Of a stretch of DNA of 5,419 nt, positions 4,903-5,419 are shown piece after piece; the first letter of the stretch is position 1, and each line of letters opens with the position of its first letter. The DNA is from Thiodiazotropha sp037382065. Lineage in GTDB: Bacteria > Pseudomonadota > Gammaproteobacteria > Chromatiales > Chromatiaceae. The notes beneath the pieces are model-generated. The model was not told where the DNA came from, did not search any database, and saw only the letters and a list, made by a program, of their open reading frames with translations. Where the stretch lies: assembly GCA_037382065.1 (NCBI GenBank), contig JARRQF010000529.1, positions 1-5,419 of the forward strand, given 5' to 3'. Made by a program: the position numbers and the translations under genes.

Positions 4903-4965
4903 AAGTTAACGTTTAGCTCAGTGGTGCGAGCGGAGCGAACTTCCACTGGAGCCATTGGTTATGGC
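4903..4965 (-). other. attC recombination site (minus orientation), short
   Basis: On the minus strand: R'' GCCATAAC (4958-4965), L'' GGCTCCAGTGG (4943-4953), a hairpin-like centre, L' CCACTGAGC (4916-4924) and R' GTTAAC (4905-4910). L'' and L' pair over CCACTG and AGC with one unpaired C in L'', the classical extrahelical base. At 63 bp it is near the lower size limit of attC sites. It follows the stop of the gene at 4967 by two bases and opens the next cassette. Confidence 0.8.
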
Positions 4966-4966
4966 A

Positions 4967-5401
4967 TTAAAGACTAAACCATAGGAATAAACTTTTATTG
5001 GATAATTTAGATATTTTGGCATATTCAACAATTTGACTGATGAAGAGTTCTGCATCTTGTAACTTCCAACCATCCATTTTCAATTCGTCAGTTTGCACCC
5101 AGAGTTTTGCAACCTCTTTATATCGTTCCTTTGAAAGTGAAGCGATAGCATCGGTAACTTTGTCCGGAAAGATAAAGACCCAAGGGCCATCTTCTTTATT
5201 TCCACCAAGCAACTTAAATGACTGCATCAACTCGTTTGAGTAATTTTCTCCCGTGATGCTGCAATAAAGAGTGGAAAGTTTGATAGTTTCAATACCTTTC
5301 CACCCTTCAAGAGTTTTCCATTCCTCAGACGGGCGAATAGACTCACCTATTTGCGGTGCGGCCTCTGGTGGTGCTATTACGAAGTCACTTAACACTCCCA
5401 T
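4967..5401 (-). CDS. Conserved hypothetical protein (MGVLxxF...GPWVF family)
   Basis: 144 residues beginning MGVLSDFVIAPPEAAP. The pattern GWKGIETIKLSTLYCSITG (33-51), then GPWVFIFPDKV..AIASLS (~77-96) and an A..W..TDELKMDGW segment (~103-116) matches a widespread uncharacterised bacterial family that I recall with the same order of GID.VKLATL, GPWVF.LP and TEE...DGW motifs. No catalytic motif is evident and no function is known to me. The length is typical and both ends appear intact. AGGAAA (complement of 5407-5412) lies five bases before the ATG, supporting this start. The attC at 4903-4965 follows its stop by two bases, so it is the cargo of a minus-oriented cassette. Confidence 0.8.
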   Translation of the reverse strand: MGVLSDFVIAPPEAAPQIGESIRPSEEWKTLEGWKGIETIKLSTLYCSITGENYSNELMQSFKLLGGNKEDGPWVFIFPDKVTDAIASLSKERYKEVAKLWVQTDELKMDGWKLQDAELFISQIVEYAKISKLSNKSLFLWFSL

Positions 5402-5419
5402 TCTTGTTTCCTATTGTTG

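Noticed and set aside
5040..5243. Plus-strand 67-codon frame within the gene at 4967-5401
   Set aside because: It is antisense to a conserved, well-started protein and has no coding features of its own.
1..5419. Integron integrase gene, attI site, CRISPR array, tRNA or rRNA
   Set aside because: No tyrosine-recombinase motifs, regularly spaced repeats or RNA-gene folds are visible in either strand, so the array's platform must lie outside the window.

Overview
The window reads as part of a gene-cassette array of a chromosomal integron, broken up by a mosaic of mobile-element debris. Most flanking genes are short and AT-rich, lie on the minus strand, and are each followed by a folded recombination-site candidate (attC). 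Two minus-strand attC sites (4363-4460 and 4903-4965) show the classical layout: inverted outer boxes, a stop codon at or next to the R'' box, and one unpaired base in the L'' box. AT-rich cassettes of this kind point to a gammaproteobacterium of the Vibrio/Shewanella/Pseudoalteromonas sort. That is inference, since no integrase or taxonomic marker is present.

Left part (1-842): a partial cassette gene, a GNAT acetyltransferase cassette and the 3' end of another gene, all on the minus strand. Two identical 45-bp hairpin repeats (125-169, 615-659) separate them and supply the stop codons of the upstream genes. They sit where attC sites should be but are unusually short and perfectly paired.

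Middle part (825-2655): two 111-bp direct repeats (1511-1621, 2529-2639) and a 42-bp partial copy (825-866) of one small element with imperfect terminal inverted repeats. The two full copies flank a visibly GC-richer segment holding the last ~47 codons of an azoR-type FMN-dependent NADH reductase and a complete gene for a probable SRPBCC/polyketide-cyclase-like protein. Genes next to the copies are truncated or chimeric: a minus-strand gene of unknown function whose open frame runs into the first copy, a possible toxin-like fragment, and a plus-strand fragment that may be an ADP-ribosyltransferase-like toxin domain, shifted out of its likely original frame by a 13-bp tandem duplication.

Right part (3066-5419): a plus-strand pentapeptide-repeat gene without a good start codon, whose stop lies inside the R'' box of an attC candidate that by its unpaired base points in the plus direction. 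It meets, tail to tail, a minus-strand SIMPL/YggE-like gene that lacks its expected C-terminal part. Two more minus-strand cassettes follow: an unrecognised 147-residue acidic protein and a 144-residue protein of a widespread uncharacterised family.

The genes do not form one pathway. The organising theme is cassette capture plus repeat-mediated rearrangement. The most interesting points are the attC polarity switch, the minimal 45-bp boundary hairpins and the repeat-flanked foreign segment.
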